Positions 1 through 7,246 of a stretch of DNA of 26,438 nucleotides are shown piece after piece. A program made the position numbers and the translations under genes. The notes beneath the pieces are model-generated. The model did no database searches. It was given only the letters and a program-made list of their open reading frames with translations, and was not told the DNA's origin. The DNA comes from Candidatus Hydrogenedentes bacterium CG07_land_8_20_14_0_80_42_17 (GTDB lineage: Bacteria > UBA8481), in assembly GCA_002780065.1 (NCBI GenBank), contig PEWQ01000161.1, positions 1 through 26,438 of the forward strand, read 5' to 3'. Position 1 is the first letter of the stretch. Every line of letters begins with the position of its first letter.

Positions 1-67
1 ATATTTGAAATTGCAAATTGGAAAGTGCAAATTGAAAATTTTATTTTTCCAATTTTCATTTTTCAAT
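1..67. repeat. 67-bp repeat, left copy (identical to right end)
   Basis: This stretch is identical, in the same orientation, to the last 67 bases of the window. It is very A+T-rich and is itself an imperfect inverted repeat: TTGAAATTGCAAATTGG near its start can pair with CCAATTTTCATTTTTCAA near its end around a loop of about 27 bases. Short palindromic units of this kind occur as dispersed intergenic repeats in many environmental bacteria. It probably marks where an assembly broke at a multicopy repeat. End overlap of a circular molecule is the alternative. Confidence 0.85.
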
Positions 68-87
68 TATTTCACTTATTTGTGGAG

Positions 88-122
88 GCACGTGCGCTAC
101 GCGTCCATTGACGCCCTCGTGC
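88..122. repeat. G+C-rich imperfect palindrome downstream of the glycan operon
   Basis: GCACG at 88-92 can pair with CGTGC at 118-122, and GCGT at 101-104 with ACGC at 111-114, leaving a small CCATTG loop. The element is clearly richer in G+C than its A+T-rich surroundings. It lies just past the stop of the minus-strand glycosyltransferase gene, so it could help end that transcript, but no T-run follows on the minus strand. A fragment of a dispersed repeat is equally likely. Confidence 0.4.
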
Positions 123-137
123 GTGCTTAATAAACCA

Positions 138-935
138 TTAGCCACATTTAACAAGTCCTTGTTTCGCTTTTATTGGCCGCTCTGAAAGGCTTAGCTTCAG
201 ATTTTTTTCTGAAGCTGAACGGTCGTGCTCGGGGTGATAGAGATGGTAAACAGTCATAGAGCCTCTGGCATCTGCTCTTCTCACTCCTATTTTAAAAAGT
301 CTTTCGACTATGTCCCTGTCTTCATGCCCCCAACCGACAAACTCTTCGTCAAATCCGTTTACGGCGACAAGATGTTCGCGCTTGAAAAGCATGTTGCAAC
401 CTCTGATGCCTTTAGTTTTCACAGTAGGAACGATTGGATACGGATAGCGAAATGAATTTGTTAAATTTGAAAGATGATGCATGTTTGAAAATTTCCATCC
501 AAATCCGAAAATATTTTTACTTTGCGAAATACGCGTTGAGATATATTCGTCGAGTATCACTCTGTGCCCTTGAAAGTAAAGATTGAGATTCAACTTCGCC
601 GACCTTTGCATTAAACGTTTGGCGTCCTCCGAATATTCCGGCGCGGGAATACAGTCTCCGTCAATGAATGCTATTGATGCTCCACTAGCGATAGCAATGG
701 CTCTATTGCGGATTGCGGCGAGCCTGAATCCTTTGTCTTCATGCCATGCATGAATGAACTTTCTTTTCTTGGAAAATTTTTTCACCAAATTCTCTGTCTC
801 TTCTCCTGAACCGTCGTCTGCGATTATGCATTCAAAATTTTGGTCGTGTTGATTAATAATTCCATTAAGCACCAACTCAAGATATTTCGGAGAGTTATAG
901 GTTGAGATGACGATGGAGAGAGAATTCATATTCAT
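138..935 (-). CDS. family 2 glycosyltransferase with galactosyltransferase-type C-terminus
   Basis: A cytoplasmic GT-A fold enzyme of about 265 residues that should add one sugar from a nucleotide-sugar donor to a growing glycan. The N-terminus has the GT2 pattern (SIVISTYNSPKYLELVLNGI, then IIADDGSGEET), followed by a DGD metal/nucleotide motif in AFIDGDCIP. The C-terminal NGFDEEFVGWGHEDRDI is the signature of the Glyco_transf_7C-type second half seen in chondroitin and galactosyl transferases. I chose the ATG at 935, which overlaps the preceding stop as ATGA; a second ATG lies two codons in at 929, and an in-frame TTG at 956 would extend it by 7 residues. It is the last gene of a three-gene operon with a carbamoyltransferase and a polymerase-like protein, so surface glycan synthesis is the likely role. 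Donor and acceptor cannot be told. Confidence 0.88.
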   Translation of the reverse strand: MNMNSLSIVISTYNSPKYLELVLNGIINQHDQNFECIIADDGSGEETENLVKKFSKKRKFIHAWHEDKGFRLAAIRNRAIAIASGASIAFIDGDCIPAPEYSEDAKRLMQRSAKLNLNLYFQGHRVILDEYISTRISQSKNIFGFGWKFSNMHHLSNLTNSFRYPYPIVPTVKTKGIRGCNMLFKREHLVAVNGFDEEFVGWGHEDRDIVERLFKIGVRRADARGSMTVYHLYHPEHDRSASEKNLKLSLSERPIKAKQGLVKCG

Positions 936-2644
936 TTCGATTTGCAGATGAGGCAATCACCCATCGCAAGATATTCAAGGCCTGATGCCAGAAACATTTC
1001 GATTGCTTCTTCGGGCCGGCATATCATCGGCTCACCGCGCCTGTTGAGAGAAGTGTTTATGACGGCGGGGACTCCGGTTTTTTCGTAAAAGGTTCGAATC
1101 AAACGGTGATATCTCGGATTCGCTTTTGCATCCACAACTTGAGGACGAATACTTCCGTCAATGTGCACAGCCTCTTTGATGAGTTCTTTTGCTTTTTCAG
1201 CAGCATTGAAAGCAAGAATCATATATTGAGCGGGATGATTAGAACCGATTACTTCCACGGCTTTTTCAGAAAGCACTGAAGGACAGAAAGGCCGCCATTT
1301 TTCCCTGAACTTTATTCTCAAATTAATTTCGTCTGCAATTCCTTGAATCGAGGGATTTGCGAGAATCGATCTGTTTCCTAAAGCGCGCGGTCCGAACTCC
1401 ATTCTTCCCTGAAACCATGCGACGATCTTTCCGTGAGCTAATAAGTCTGCAACTCTGTCTTCAATAGGAAAAACTTTTTCGAACTTCATATTTTTTTTCG
1501 ATAGAGCATCTTCTATTTCGCGCTGATTGAAATCAGGGCCTAGATAAAGATTCTGCAACGGAGCAATTTTTTCACCATTCAGCCAAGCGGCATAAGTAGC
1601 CGCGCCAAGAGAAGTTCCAGCATCGTTAGCTACAGGCTGAACAAATATTTCACTGACAAGTGGATGATTGAGAAGAACCTGATTCATCTTGACGTTTAGA
1701 GCACAGCCTCCCGCAACACATAATTTTCCTTTAGAATTCTTCAGAGCATCAGAGAGGTGATGTTCGAGGAGATATATTGCTGAATCCTCCAACTGTTTTT
1801 GAAGCGCGGCGGCGATATGAATATACGGCTCCATCACATCGTCTCCGACTCTCGCAGGCCCCAGACGCTCAATGAGCCTCTTGTCGCAATTTAAGCCTTT
1901 TGCTCTTCGCCACCATGGCGCCCAGACAAATCCGTCTTCGACTCGATATTCTCCGTTGCATAACTTTAGAAGAAAACTCAAATCGATTTTATTATGGTCT
2001 CCGTACGGAGCCATTCCCATGACTTTAAATTCTCCGTCATTGGGAATAAAACCTAGATACTCAGTGATAGCGGCAAAATAATTTCCGAGTGAATCCGGCT
2101 CGACAAAACTTTTCAGCTCTCGTATTGAACCGTCAGGCATTCCTTCAGCAATAAGAGTGGAAGTGTATTCTCCCGCTCCGTCCAAGGAAAGTATAGCCGC
2201 TCGTTCAAATCCTGAAAGATGAAATGCGCTCGAAGCATGAGCAAGATGATGGTCGACCTCTACAATTTTAGTTTTTGATAAATCGAAACCGGTTTCCAAT
2301 AATGCTTTTTTCAGAAATGCGCGTTTCTTGTTTATCTTGCGTGAGTGCTCGGTGTAAGCTCGAATTGCGCGGATCGGGTTATGGCTGAAAATTCGTTTCG
2401 CATATTCTTTACGGTTTTTTGTCTGAGATTCTGCAGAAAAAGGGAATGCTACAATATCAATATCGCGGGGAAAAAGTCCGGCGCTTTCGAGGCAGAAGCG
2501 CGCCGCCATAGACGGCGGAATCGAATAAGCATGTTTGATTCTTCTGAAACGTTCCTCTTCTGCGGCTGCTATTATTTCTCCATCAACTAAGAGCGCGGCT
2601 GAAGGATCGTGCCCGAACGCTCCGCCGATACCAAGTATCCTCAT
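932..2644 (-). CDS. carbamoyltransferase, NodU/CmcH/TobZ family
   Basis: A 570-residue enzyme, full length for the family, that transfers a carbamoyl group from carbamoyl phosphate, via carbamoyl-adenylate, to a hydroxyl of a sugar or natural product. The N-terminal Kae1/ASKHA-like domain starts MRILGIGGAFGHDPSAALLV and contains the metal-binding DHHLAHA at residues 131-137, SLDGAGEYTST, and the nucleotide-site AGGCALNVKMN near residue 310. The C-terminal domain shows FGPRALGNRSILANP, RPFCPSVL and NTSLNRRGEP, all diagnostic. Both gene ends are coupled by 4-base ATGA overlaps to a polymerase-like gene upstream and a glycosyltransferase downstream. That favours carbamoylation of a surface polysaccharide over antibiotic synthesis; no polyketide or peptide synthase genes are nearby. 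Family assignment is firm; the acceptor is inferred. Confidence 0.93.
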   Translation of the reverse strand: MRILGIGGAFGHDPSAALLVDGEIIAAAEEERFRRIKHAYSIPPSMAARFCLESAGLFPRDIDIVAFPFSAESQTKNRKEYAKRIFSHNPIRAIRAYTEHSRKINKKRAFLKKALLETGFDLSKTKIVEVDHHLAHASSAFHLSGFERAAILSLDGAGEYTSTLIAEGMPDGSIRELKSFVEPDSLGNYFAAITEYLGFIPNDGEFKVMGMAPYGDHNKIDLSFLLKLCNGEYRVEDGFVWAPWWRRAKGLNCDKRLIERLGPARVGDDVMEPYIHIAAALQKQLEDSAIYLLEHHLSDALKNSKGKLCVAGGCALNVKMNQVLLNHPLVSEIFVQPVANDAGTSLGAATYAAWLNGEKIAPLQNLYLGPDFNQREIEDALSKKNMKFEKVFPIEDRVADLLAHGKIVAWFQGRMEFGPRALGNRSILANPSIQGIADEINLRIKFREKWRPFCPSVLSEKAVEVIGSNHPAQYMILAFNAAEKAKELIKEAVHIDGSIRPQVVDAKANPRYHRLIRTFYEKTGVPAVINTSLNRRGEPMICRPEEAIEMFLASGLEYLAMGDCLICKSK

Positions 2645-3777
2645 GCTAAATCTTCCTTCTCCTCAGAAATTCCGATTCCAACCAGAAACCATGCTTCTAG
2701 GCATATTTGAGTCACAAAGAATGTTTTATCTGCCAAAGCCGCAATCATCATTCCAATCAACATTGAAAACGAAACTATACTCCATTTATTTTGGTTTTTC
2801 AGAAAACTTTTTTTAAGCATCCAAAGTGCAGCCCCAAGAACAAACCACAGGATTGAATATCCAATAATACCTGAAGAATGCAATATCATCAGATAACTGT
2901 TGTGAGGATTGGTTTCATTTGTTGCAAACTCACGAAACACAGTTATGGTTTTTTGGTTATCTGTTTCGAAATTATCAAAGCCATGTCCAAGCAGAGGTTT
3001 TTCTTTTATCTCTTCAATTACCTGATTCCAAATTACCATTCGATAGACAATCGAGGTTTGTTTACTAAGATCGAAAAAGTTCCATCGGTCAAAACCTATA
3101 CAAATTCCAACAAGAATAGAAATTGCAATTATCAGTATTACAATTCTCTTTAATATTTTTTTATCAAAACTACTGAAGACAAGAGCTGTGATGGCCGCGG
3201 CGAATAATGCTATTATCGGCCCTCTTGAATTTATCAAGGTCATTGCTGCAGCGATTATCAGAGCAATTATTGCGTGGGTAAAAAGAATTTTTTCTTTAAT
3301 AAGAATAAACAGCATTGCCGGAATAAGAATGAAGCTGGCGACGTAAGGCGCCCTGTGAAAGGCATATCTGCCGCTTATAGCAGGATCTCCAATCGCTTTT
3401 TGAAAAAGAAAAATAACTGCAAAAATTGCCGAGGCGTAAATGAAAAATGATTCAAGATATCTTCTATGTTTCTCTTCTAATTTTGAAGAGATATTTGCGG
3501 CGACAGGCGCAATCAATATCATCCATGTTCTTCTTAATGACAGCAGAGCGCTTTCAATATCGCCGTTCAGATAGGAGATAATAAAGAGCGATGCAACATA
3601 GAAGAATGCAATTCGCCATAGGAATTTGTTTGCTGATAAACAATCGTTTCCAAATGATAATGAATAAATTATCATTGCAATTGCAATGAGTTGAACAGCA
3701 GCCATAGATGTGAAAAGAGCGAGAAGGAAGATAGTAATTACTGATAATAAAATTTTATTTGATATATTCGAAGTCAT
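2641..3777 (-). CDS. O-antigen polymerase/ligase family membrane protein (Wzy/WaaL-like)
   Basis: A 378-residue integral membrane protein with about ten hydrophobic helices. A soluble-looking segment between late helices carries GHGFDNFETDN and then TNPHNSYLMILHSSGIIGYS. This H-N-x-Y-L arrangement is typical of the O-antigen ligase/polymerase (Wzy_C) superfamily. Such proteins polymerise lipid-linked repeat units or ligate glycans on the periplasmic face of the inner membrane; sequence alone does not separate the two. It is the first gene of the minus-strand operon: its stop overlaps the carbamoyltransferase start by 4 bases. A promoter is visible directly upstream. A second protein of the same superfamily is encoded at 20231-21664, so two distinct polymerisation or ligation activities may serve different glycans. 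Confidence 0.85.
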   Translation of the reverse strand: MTSNISNKILLSVITIFLLALFTSMAAVQLIAIAMIIYSLSFGNDCLSANKFLWRIAFFYVASLFIISYLNGDIESALLSLRRTWMILIAPVAANISSKLEEKHRRYLESFFIYASAIFAVIFLFQKAIGDPAISGRYAFHRAPYVASFILIPAMLFILIKEKILFTHAIIALIIAAAMTLINSRGPIIALFAAAITALVFSSFDKKILKRIVILIIAISILVGICIGFDRWNFFDLSKQTSIVYRMVIWNQVIEEIKEKPLLGHGFDNFETDNQKTITVFREFATNETNPHNSYLMILHSSGIIGYSILWFVLGAALWMLKKSFLKNQNKWSIVSFSMLIGMMIAALADKTFFVTQICLEAWFLVGIGISEEKEDLA

Positions 3778-3782
3778 ATTAG

Positions 3783-3807
3783 AAGTTCAAACGATAATAA
3801 TGAACTT
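3783..3807. promoter_or_regulatory. 7-bp inverted repeat over the -10 region (operator candidate)
   Basis: AAGTTCA (3783-3789) and its exact reverse complement TGAACTT (3801-3807) are separated by 11 bases. The arms span the -10 box and predicted start of the minus-strand promoter in the divergent intergenic region, where a dimeric regulator would block transcription. In A+T-rich DNA such an arm length can arise by chance, so this is a candidate only. Confidence 0.35.
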
Positions 3808-3819
3808 AGTGAAAGTCAA
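3791..3819 (-). promoter_or_regulatory. sigma-70-type promoter for the carbamoyltransferase operon
   Basis: On the minus strand TTGACT (3819-3814) is followed after 17 bases by TATCGT (3796-3791), a reasonable -35/-10 pair. The predicted start of transcription lies a few bases before the ATG at 3777, so the 5' leader would be very short. A perfect inverted repeat (3783-3807) covers the -10 box. Confidence 0.5.
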
Positions 3820-3855
3820 ATAGTTGTGATATGAGAAAAGATTTGGAGCAGAGTT

Positions 3856-4953
3856 ATGAAGAAGGCGTTTAAATTTTTATTTAGTTTTTTATTCGGCATT
3901 CTGCTATTGGAAATATTACTTCGTTTCTTCTGGCTATTGCCGGTAACGGCAAAAGGCGCATATTTGTGCCGAGACGATGTCGCAGATCATTCTCATTACA
4001 AATATGGAATCGGCCGCATGAGGTCGAAGGAATTCAATGTTGTTTTGCGAATGAACAACATCGGTATGCGCGATGATGATGTGTCTCTAAGGAAAAAAGA
4101 CGGAGTGAAAAGAATTTTGATGCTCGGAGATTCCTTTATGGAGGGCTGGGGCTGTGAGCGCGGAGAGATATTTACGGACAGGCTGGAAACGGAACTCAAT
4201 AGCGCGGGAATAAATGCGGAGGTCGTTTCTGCCGGAGTCGCTTCATGGTCGCCTTTGACGGAACTAGCATGGCTTCGAAAAAACGGTTTGCCTTTAGAAC
4301 CGGACATGGTTGTGCTGGCGCTCGATGCGACTGATCCTTCCGGAGATTCGTTTTATGCGCATCGGCTCGAACGAGATTCAAACGGCAGACCTCTTTACAT
4401 TCGAAGTGGAAAAAGATATTTGGATATTCCGAAACCTGTTCACGACTTTTTGTCGGAGCGCTCTTTTATTTACAGGTATCTGGATAGATGGCTTACGAAA
4501 AAATTTCCTCTAACCGAATGGGATTACGGATTCTGGTCGGACAGCGACGACGTTTGGGCTCCGCTTCGCTCTGAAACAGAAATACCTCAACCTCTTTATG
4601 AATCCTACTGGAAGTATACGGAGGAGGCTCTGCGGACAATGCGTGACATTTTGAATGAGAAGAAGATTCCGTTTTTAGTTATTATGTATCCTGCCGGAGT
4701 AGAGGTTGACAGCTCATGCTGGATGCCTGGAAGACATACCGCAAAATTCAAAGATGGATTAATTTTTCCAAGAAGATTTGATTACATGAATAATATGGCT
4801 GAGCGCGACTCGATACCATATTTTAGTTTACTGGAGACATTCAAATCGGATTCGGAACCGGTTCGACTTTTCTATCCGTATGACGGCCACTGGACAAAAT
4901 ACGGACATGAGCTTGCGGCAAAAGCTGTTGCTGAAAGAATTGTGAATCACTAA
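3856..4953 (+). CDS. membrane-anchored SGNH/GDSL hydrolase-like protein
   Basis: A 365-residue protein with an N-terminal hydrophobic helix (about residues 5-28, in FKFLFSFLFGILLLEILLRF), then a periplasmic domain. MLGDSFMEGWG near residue 93 supplies the block I GDS nucleophile. SAGVASWSPLTE resembles the block II glycine region, and YDGHWTKYGHELAA near the C-terminus gives the catalytic Asp-x-x-His-like pair. This layout is shared with O-acetyl-esterases and AlgX/AlgJ-like acetyl-transfer proteins of exopolysaccharide pathways. It is transcribed away from the carbamoyltransferase operon, and GGAG lies 7 bases before the ATG. The likely role is modification or trimming of acyl groups on a surface glycan, inferred from fold and neighbours; the substrate is unknown. 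Confidence 0.75.
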   Translation: MKKAFKFLFSFLFGILLLEILLRFFWLLPVTAKGAYLCRDDVADHSHYKYGIGRMRSKEFNVVLRMNNIGMRDDDVSLRKKDGVKRILMLGDSFMEGWGCERGEIFTDRLETELNSAGINAEVVSAGVASWSPLTELAWLRKNGLPLEPDMVVLALDATDPSGDSFYAHRLERDSNGRPLYIRSGKRYLDIPKPVHDFLSERSFIYRYLDRWLTKKFPLTEWDYGFWSDSDDVWAPLRSETEIPQPLYESYWKYTEEALRTMRDILNEKKIPFLVIMYPAGVEVDSSCWMPGRHTAKFKDGLIFPRRFDYMNNMAERDSIPYFSLLETFKSDSEPVRLFYPYDGHWTKYGHELAAKAVAERIVNH

Positions 4954-4954
4954 A

Positions 4955-5938
4955 TCACAATTTCGATGCTGAGATCCAACGCGCATAGATTTGATCCCGC
5001 CATGAGATTGAACGTTTAGGGACAAACCTTTTTGCTTCCGGGATTGCAATAGATTCTCCGTTTAATTTTGCTGCGCGCAAAGCGGCTCCGCATGCAACAG
5101 CGTTTCGGGCTTCGGCTCTTTCAAGAGTAAAACCCGTCACATCAGAAATAACGCGCATAAGAAAATCACTGCTCGAATCGGAACCGGCCGCATAGAGTTC
5201 GGTCACTGTTCCCTCTCCGGCCATCTCCGCAACGGTATAACGTATCCATGCTCCAACAGACTCCATTGCGGCTCTCGCAATTTGAGGACGCCTTGTTCCT
5301 GGCTTTAACTCCGATATCGTGATTCCTTTATATTCGTTATCTGAATACTGCGGCGCGAAGATTACTCCGGCTGAATCTTCAATTATGCCGGCATGCTGTT
5401 CAACATCTGACAGCGAGTCAAAAAGCCCAAGTCGATCTAACAAAACTCTGATAGGTTCCATAATCCATGGACATGCTTTGTATGCAAAGAACCTTGTTTT
5501 ATTCTGCTCGTCAATAACTCTGATAGTTGCATTGCTTTCAGGCTCCTCGTAATAGATTCTTGCTCGTCCCCCAAAAATGGCCCATGCTCGTTTTGGAGTA
5601 GGCGCGAAGAAAGGAAGCAATGCCGAAACTTCCGGCCCTGAAAAAAGTACAGGTGCTCCTGAAATATACGGTAAAGAGGGATGTATTGTATTGCTCGGCA
5701 AAATTATTCCGCGCGGCTCAGTTTCAGGCGGTGAAAATGCAATGCCGACTCCTTCACACGGTGGAAGCCGTGCGCTCAAATTCTCCAATGCGTGCGTCAA
5801 TACCTCCATCATCTTTTCGCTTCGAGCCTCGCTAGCTCCCGGCAATTCATGCTTGGAATGAGCGATAATTCCTCTAGTAGGAGAAATAATTGTTATTCTC
5901 AACCACTCTCCTAAATCTATTCCTACATAGGTCTTCAC
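4955..5938 (-). CDS. FGGY sugar-kinase-like protein, probably catalytically inactive
   Basis: A 327-residue protein, against about 500 for FGGY kinases such as glycerol kinase. The C-terminal half lines up recognisably: SAGVIFAPQYSDN, RAAMESVGAWIRYTVAEM, AAGSDSSSDFLMRVISD and ARNAVACGAALRAAKLNGE match the corresponding GlpK stretches. Compared with GlpK as I remember it, the catalytic-base motif GDQ reads GPE (FSGPEVSALLPF), the glycine phosphate loop YGTG reads FGGR, the DGG loop reads AGS, and the N-terminal DxGTxS loop is GIDLGEW. The N-terminal domain is also much shortened. It therefore looks like a pseudo-kinase of the actin/hexokinase fold, perhaps a binding or scaffold protein. Translation starts at a GTG with no Shine-Dalgarno; an extended -10 box lies 7 bases upstream. 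It follows trmB by 39 bases and converges with the SGNH gene. Confidence 0.7.
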   Translation of the reverse strand: MKTYVGIDLGEWLRITIISPTRGIIAHSKHELPGASEARSEKMMEVLTHALENLSARLPPCEGVGIAFSPPETEPRGIILPSNTIHPSLPYISGAPVLFSGPEVSALLPFFAPTPKRAWAIFGGRARIYYEEPESNATIRVIDEQNKTRFFAYKACPWIMEPIRVLLDRLGLFDSLSDVEQHAGIIEDSAGVIFAPQYSDNEYKGITISELKPGTRRPQIARAAMESVGAWIRYTVAEMAGEGTVTELYAAGSDSSSDFLMRVISDVTGFTLERAEARNAVACGAALRAAKLNGESIAIPEAKRFVPKRSISWRDQIYARWISASKL

Positions 5939-5945
5939 GGAAAAT

Positions 5946-5954
5946 ATATTAGCA
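5946..5954 (-). promoter_or_regulatory. extended -10 promoter for a leaderless FGGY-like transcript
   Basis: On the minus strand TGC-TAATAT (5954-5946) is a good extended -10 box. It ends exactly 7 bases before the GTG at 5938, so transcription should begin at or one base before the start codon. No convincing -35 hexamer sits 16-18 bases upstream, which fits extended -10 promoters. The site lies in the 39-base gap after trmB. Confidence 0.4.
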
Positions 5955-5977
5955 GAAAAAAATAGGGACCGTCCTCA

Positions 5978-6574
5978 TTAAATTCTTTTGAGATAGATTT
6001 TATTAAAATGCCTATCAGTTCGCAAACAGTGCTCTTCCCATGCCGAAATAATCGGAAGAGAAGGCTCTTCTGAAATCACGAAACTGTTCGAGACTGAATT
6101 GCATGCACTCATAATCGAATCGAAGAGAGAATAGTGATCAGTTCTTATGAAGATGCCGGAATCTTTTTGCATGAATTGAGAAAGTTTTAGAAGCAATTCA
6201 GAAGTTATCAGTCTTCTTTTGAAGTGACGTTTTTTGGGCCACGGGTCGGGAAAAAAAATATAGACTCGGTCAATCCTGCCGCACGGAATAAAATCTTCGA
6301 TTCTATTTGCGATATTTCCGTAAAGGATATGAGCATTGCCGAGTCCTAAGGATTTTATCTTTTCCTTTACGCTGCTGACAAGCGGCAGGCGGATCTCTGT
6401 TCCAAGAATATTCATTTTCGGAAAAAGCTCAGCGTGTCGGATAAGAAATTCACCCTTTGACGAGCCGAATTCCAGAGCAAAAGGAAGTTTTGGATCTTCG
6501 AAAACATTTGGCCAATCCGGGACCTCAATGGAAAATCTTTTAAGCGGATTAGTGTGAGTTCTTACTCGACGCAT
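5978..6574 (-). CDS. trmB: tRNA (guanine-N7-)-methyltransferase
   Basis: This 198-residue SAM-dependent enzyme methylates N7 of G46 in the variable loop of a subset of tRNAs. The SAM-binding motif I appears as LEFGSSKGEFLI near residues 35-46, with the acidic motif GTEIR after it. The family hallmark FFPDPWPKKRHFKRR near residues 108-122 is complete, and a C-terminal FIRTDHYSLF corresponds to the usual TD motif. Length is slightly under the common 210-240 residues, mostly at the N-terminus, and no domain is missing. The ATG directly follows the stop of the acyltransferase gene (TAA then ATG), so the two are cotranscribed. It is a housekeeping gene whose placement next to glycan genes has no obvious functional meaning. 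Confidence 0.95.
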   Translation of the reverse strand: MRRVRTHTNPLKRFSIEVPDWPNVFEDPKLPFALEFGSSKGEFLIRHAELFPKMNILGTEIRLPLVSSVKEKIKSLGLGNAHILYGNIANRIEDFIPCGRIDRVYIFFPDPWPKKRHFKRRLITSELLLKLSQFMQKDSGIFIRTDHYSLFDSIMSACNSVSNSFVISEEPSLPIISAWEEHCLRTDRHFNKIYLKRI

Positions 6575-7153
6575 TTATTCTTTGCCGGACAATCCTTCGT
6601 TATCAACTCTACTTCTGATGAATTTTGCAGGCACTCCTCCGACGATTGAATTCGGAGGAACATCTTTTGTGACAACTGAGCCGGCGGCAACTATAGAACC
6701 TTGACCTATTGTGACTCCGCCTAAAATTGAACAGTTGCCACCTATCCAGACATTATCTTCGATTATTGTAGGCTTATCGATCACTGATAATTTGTTCATA
6801 GGAACCTTTGCAGATGAAAAATCGTGGTCGAACGTCATTATCATTGTGAGCGGTCCTATCATTACATTGTCGCCTATTCTCAATCCGCCTCTTCCGTCGA
6901 TTATAGAACCATAATAAGTCGAGACTCCTTTTCCACATTCGATATTGTAGGTGTGAACGATATTTACATTCCTATAGAAAATGCATCCGCCTTTTAACTT
7001 TTTGAAAGTGACTTTGTAAAAGAGCCATCTCAAAAACATTCCTTCGAAACCGGGAATGGGACGAAGAAACCATAAAATATATTCTTCAAGAAACAGGACC
7101 ACGATTTTTTTAAATCCGTGATGTCTAAAATAGCGAAGCAGTATTTTCTTCAT
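6575..7153 (-). CDS. hexapeptide-repeat O-acyltransferase (LbH/WbbJ-like)
   Basis: A 192-residue left-handed beta-helix acyltransferase. Repeated hexapeptides run through the middle and C-terminus (IGDNVMIGPLTMI, IIEDNVWIGGNCSILGG, VTIGQGSIVAAGSVVTKDV). The catalytic histidine is probably in MTFDHDFSS, and IVGGVPAKFIR is the usual C-terminal cap of the maltose/galactoside acetyltransferase group. The N-terminal extension, EEYILWFLRPIPGFEGMFLR, is hydrophobic and may associate with the membrane, as in capsule and O-antigen acetyltransferases. It probably transfers an acetyl group from acetyl-CoA to a sugar hydroxyl. With the SGNH protein and the carbamoyltransferase it makes a third potential glycan-decorating enzyme within 7 kb. 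No Shine-Dalgarno precedes its ATG; a -10 box ends 7 bases upstream. Confidence 0.88.
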   Translation of the reverse strand: MKKILLRYFRHHGFKKIVVLFLEEYILWFLRPIPGFEGMFLRWLFYKVTFKKLKGGCIFYRNVNIVHTYNIECGKGVSTYYGSIIDGRGGLRIGDNVMIGPLTMIMTFDHDFSSAKVPMNKLSVIDKPTIIEDNVWIGGNCSILGGVTIGQGSIVAAGSVVTKDVPPNSIVGGVPAKFIRSRVDNEGLSGKE

Positions 7154-7160
7154 GCAAATA

Positions 7161-7188
7161 AGATTAGCATATTTTTTATTGCACTCAA
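7161..7188 (-). promoter_or_regulatory. promoter for the acyltransferase-trmB unit (predicted leaderless)
   Basis: On the minus strand TTGAGT (7188-7183), a 16-base spacer and TAATCT (7166-7161) form a plausible promoter. The -10 box ends 7 bases before the ATG at 7153, so the mRNA should start at or within a base of the start codon. It shares the short divergent gap with the clpC promoter. Confidence 0.45.
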
Positions 7189-7210
7189 TTTTTATTGTAT
7201 TTCTGAAATT

Positions 7211-7239
7211 TTGACTTTTTAGTCTTAAAATATTAATAT
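7211..7239 (+). promoter_or_regulatory. clpC promoter (predicted leaderless)
   Basis: TTGACT (7211-7216), a 17-base spacer and TAATAT (7234-7239) make a strong sigma-70-type promoter. The -10 box ends 7 bases before the ATG at 7247. No Shine-Dalgarno is visible before either ATG 7247 or ATG 7253. No CtsR-like or CIRCE heat-shock operator was seen in this gap. Confidence 0.6.
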
Positions 7240-7246
7240 CATAGAT

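Noticed and set aside
935-956. Longer glycosyltransferase start at TTG 956
   Set aside because: TTG with no Shine-Dalgarno and extra residues outside the family; the ATG at 935 forms the ATGA overlap seen at the neighbouring junction.
5957-5977. Intrinsic terminator after trmB (GGACGGTCC plus T-run on minus)
   Set aside because: The T-run is good but the stem is only about three base pairs around a three-base loop. It may be a remnant of a dispersed palindrome.
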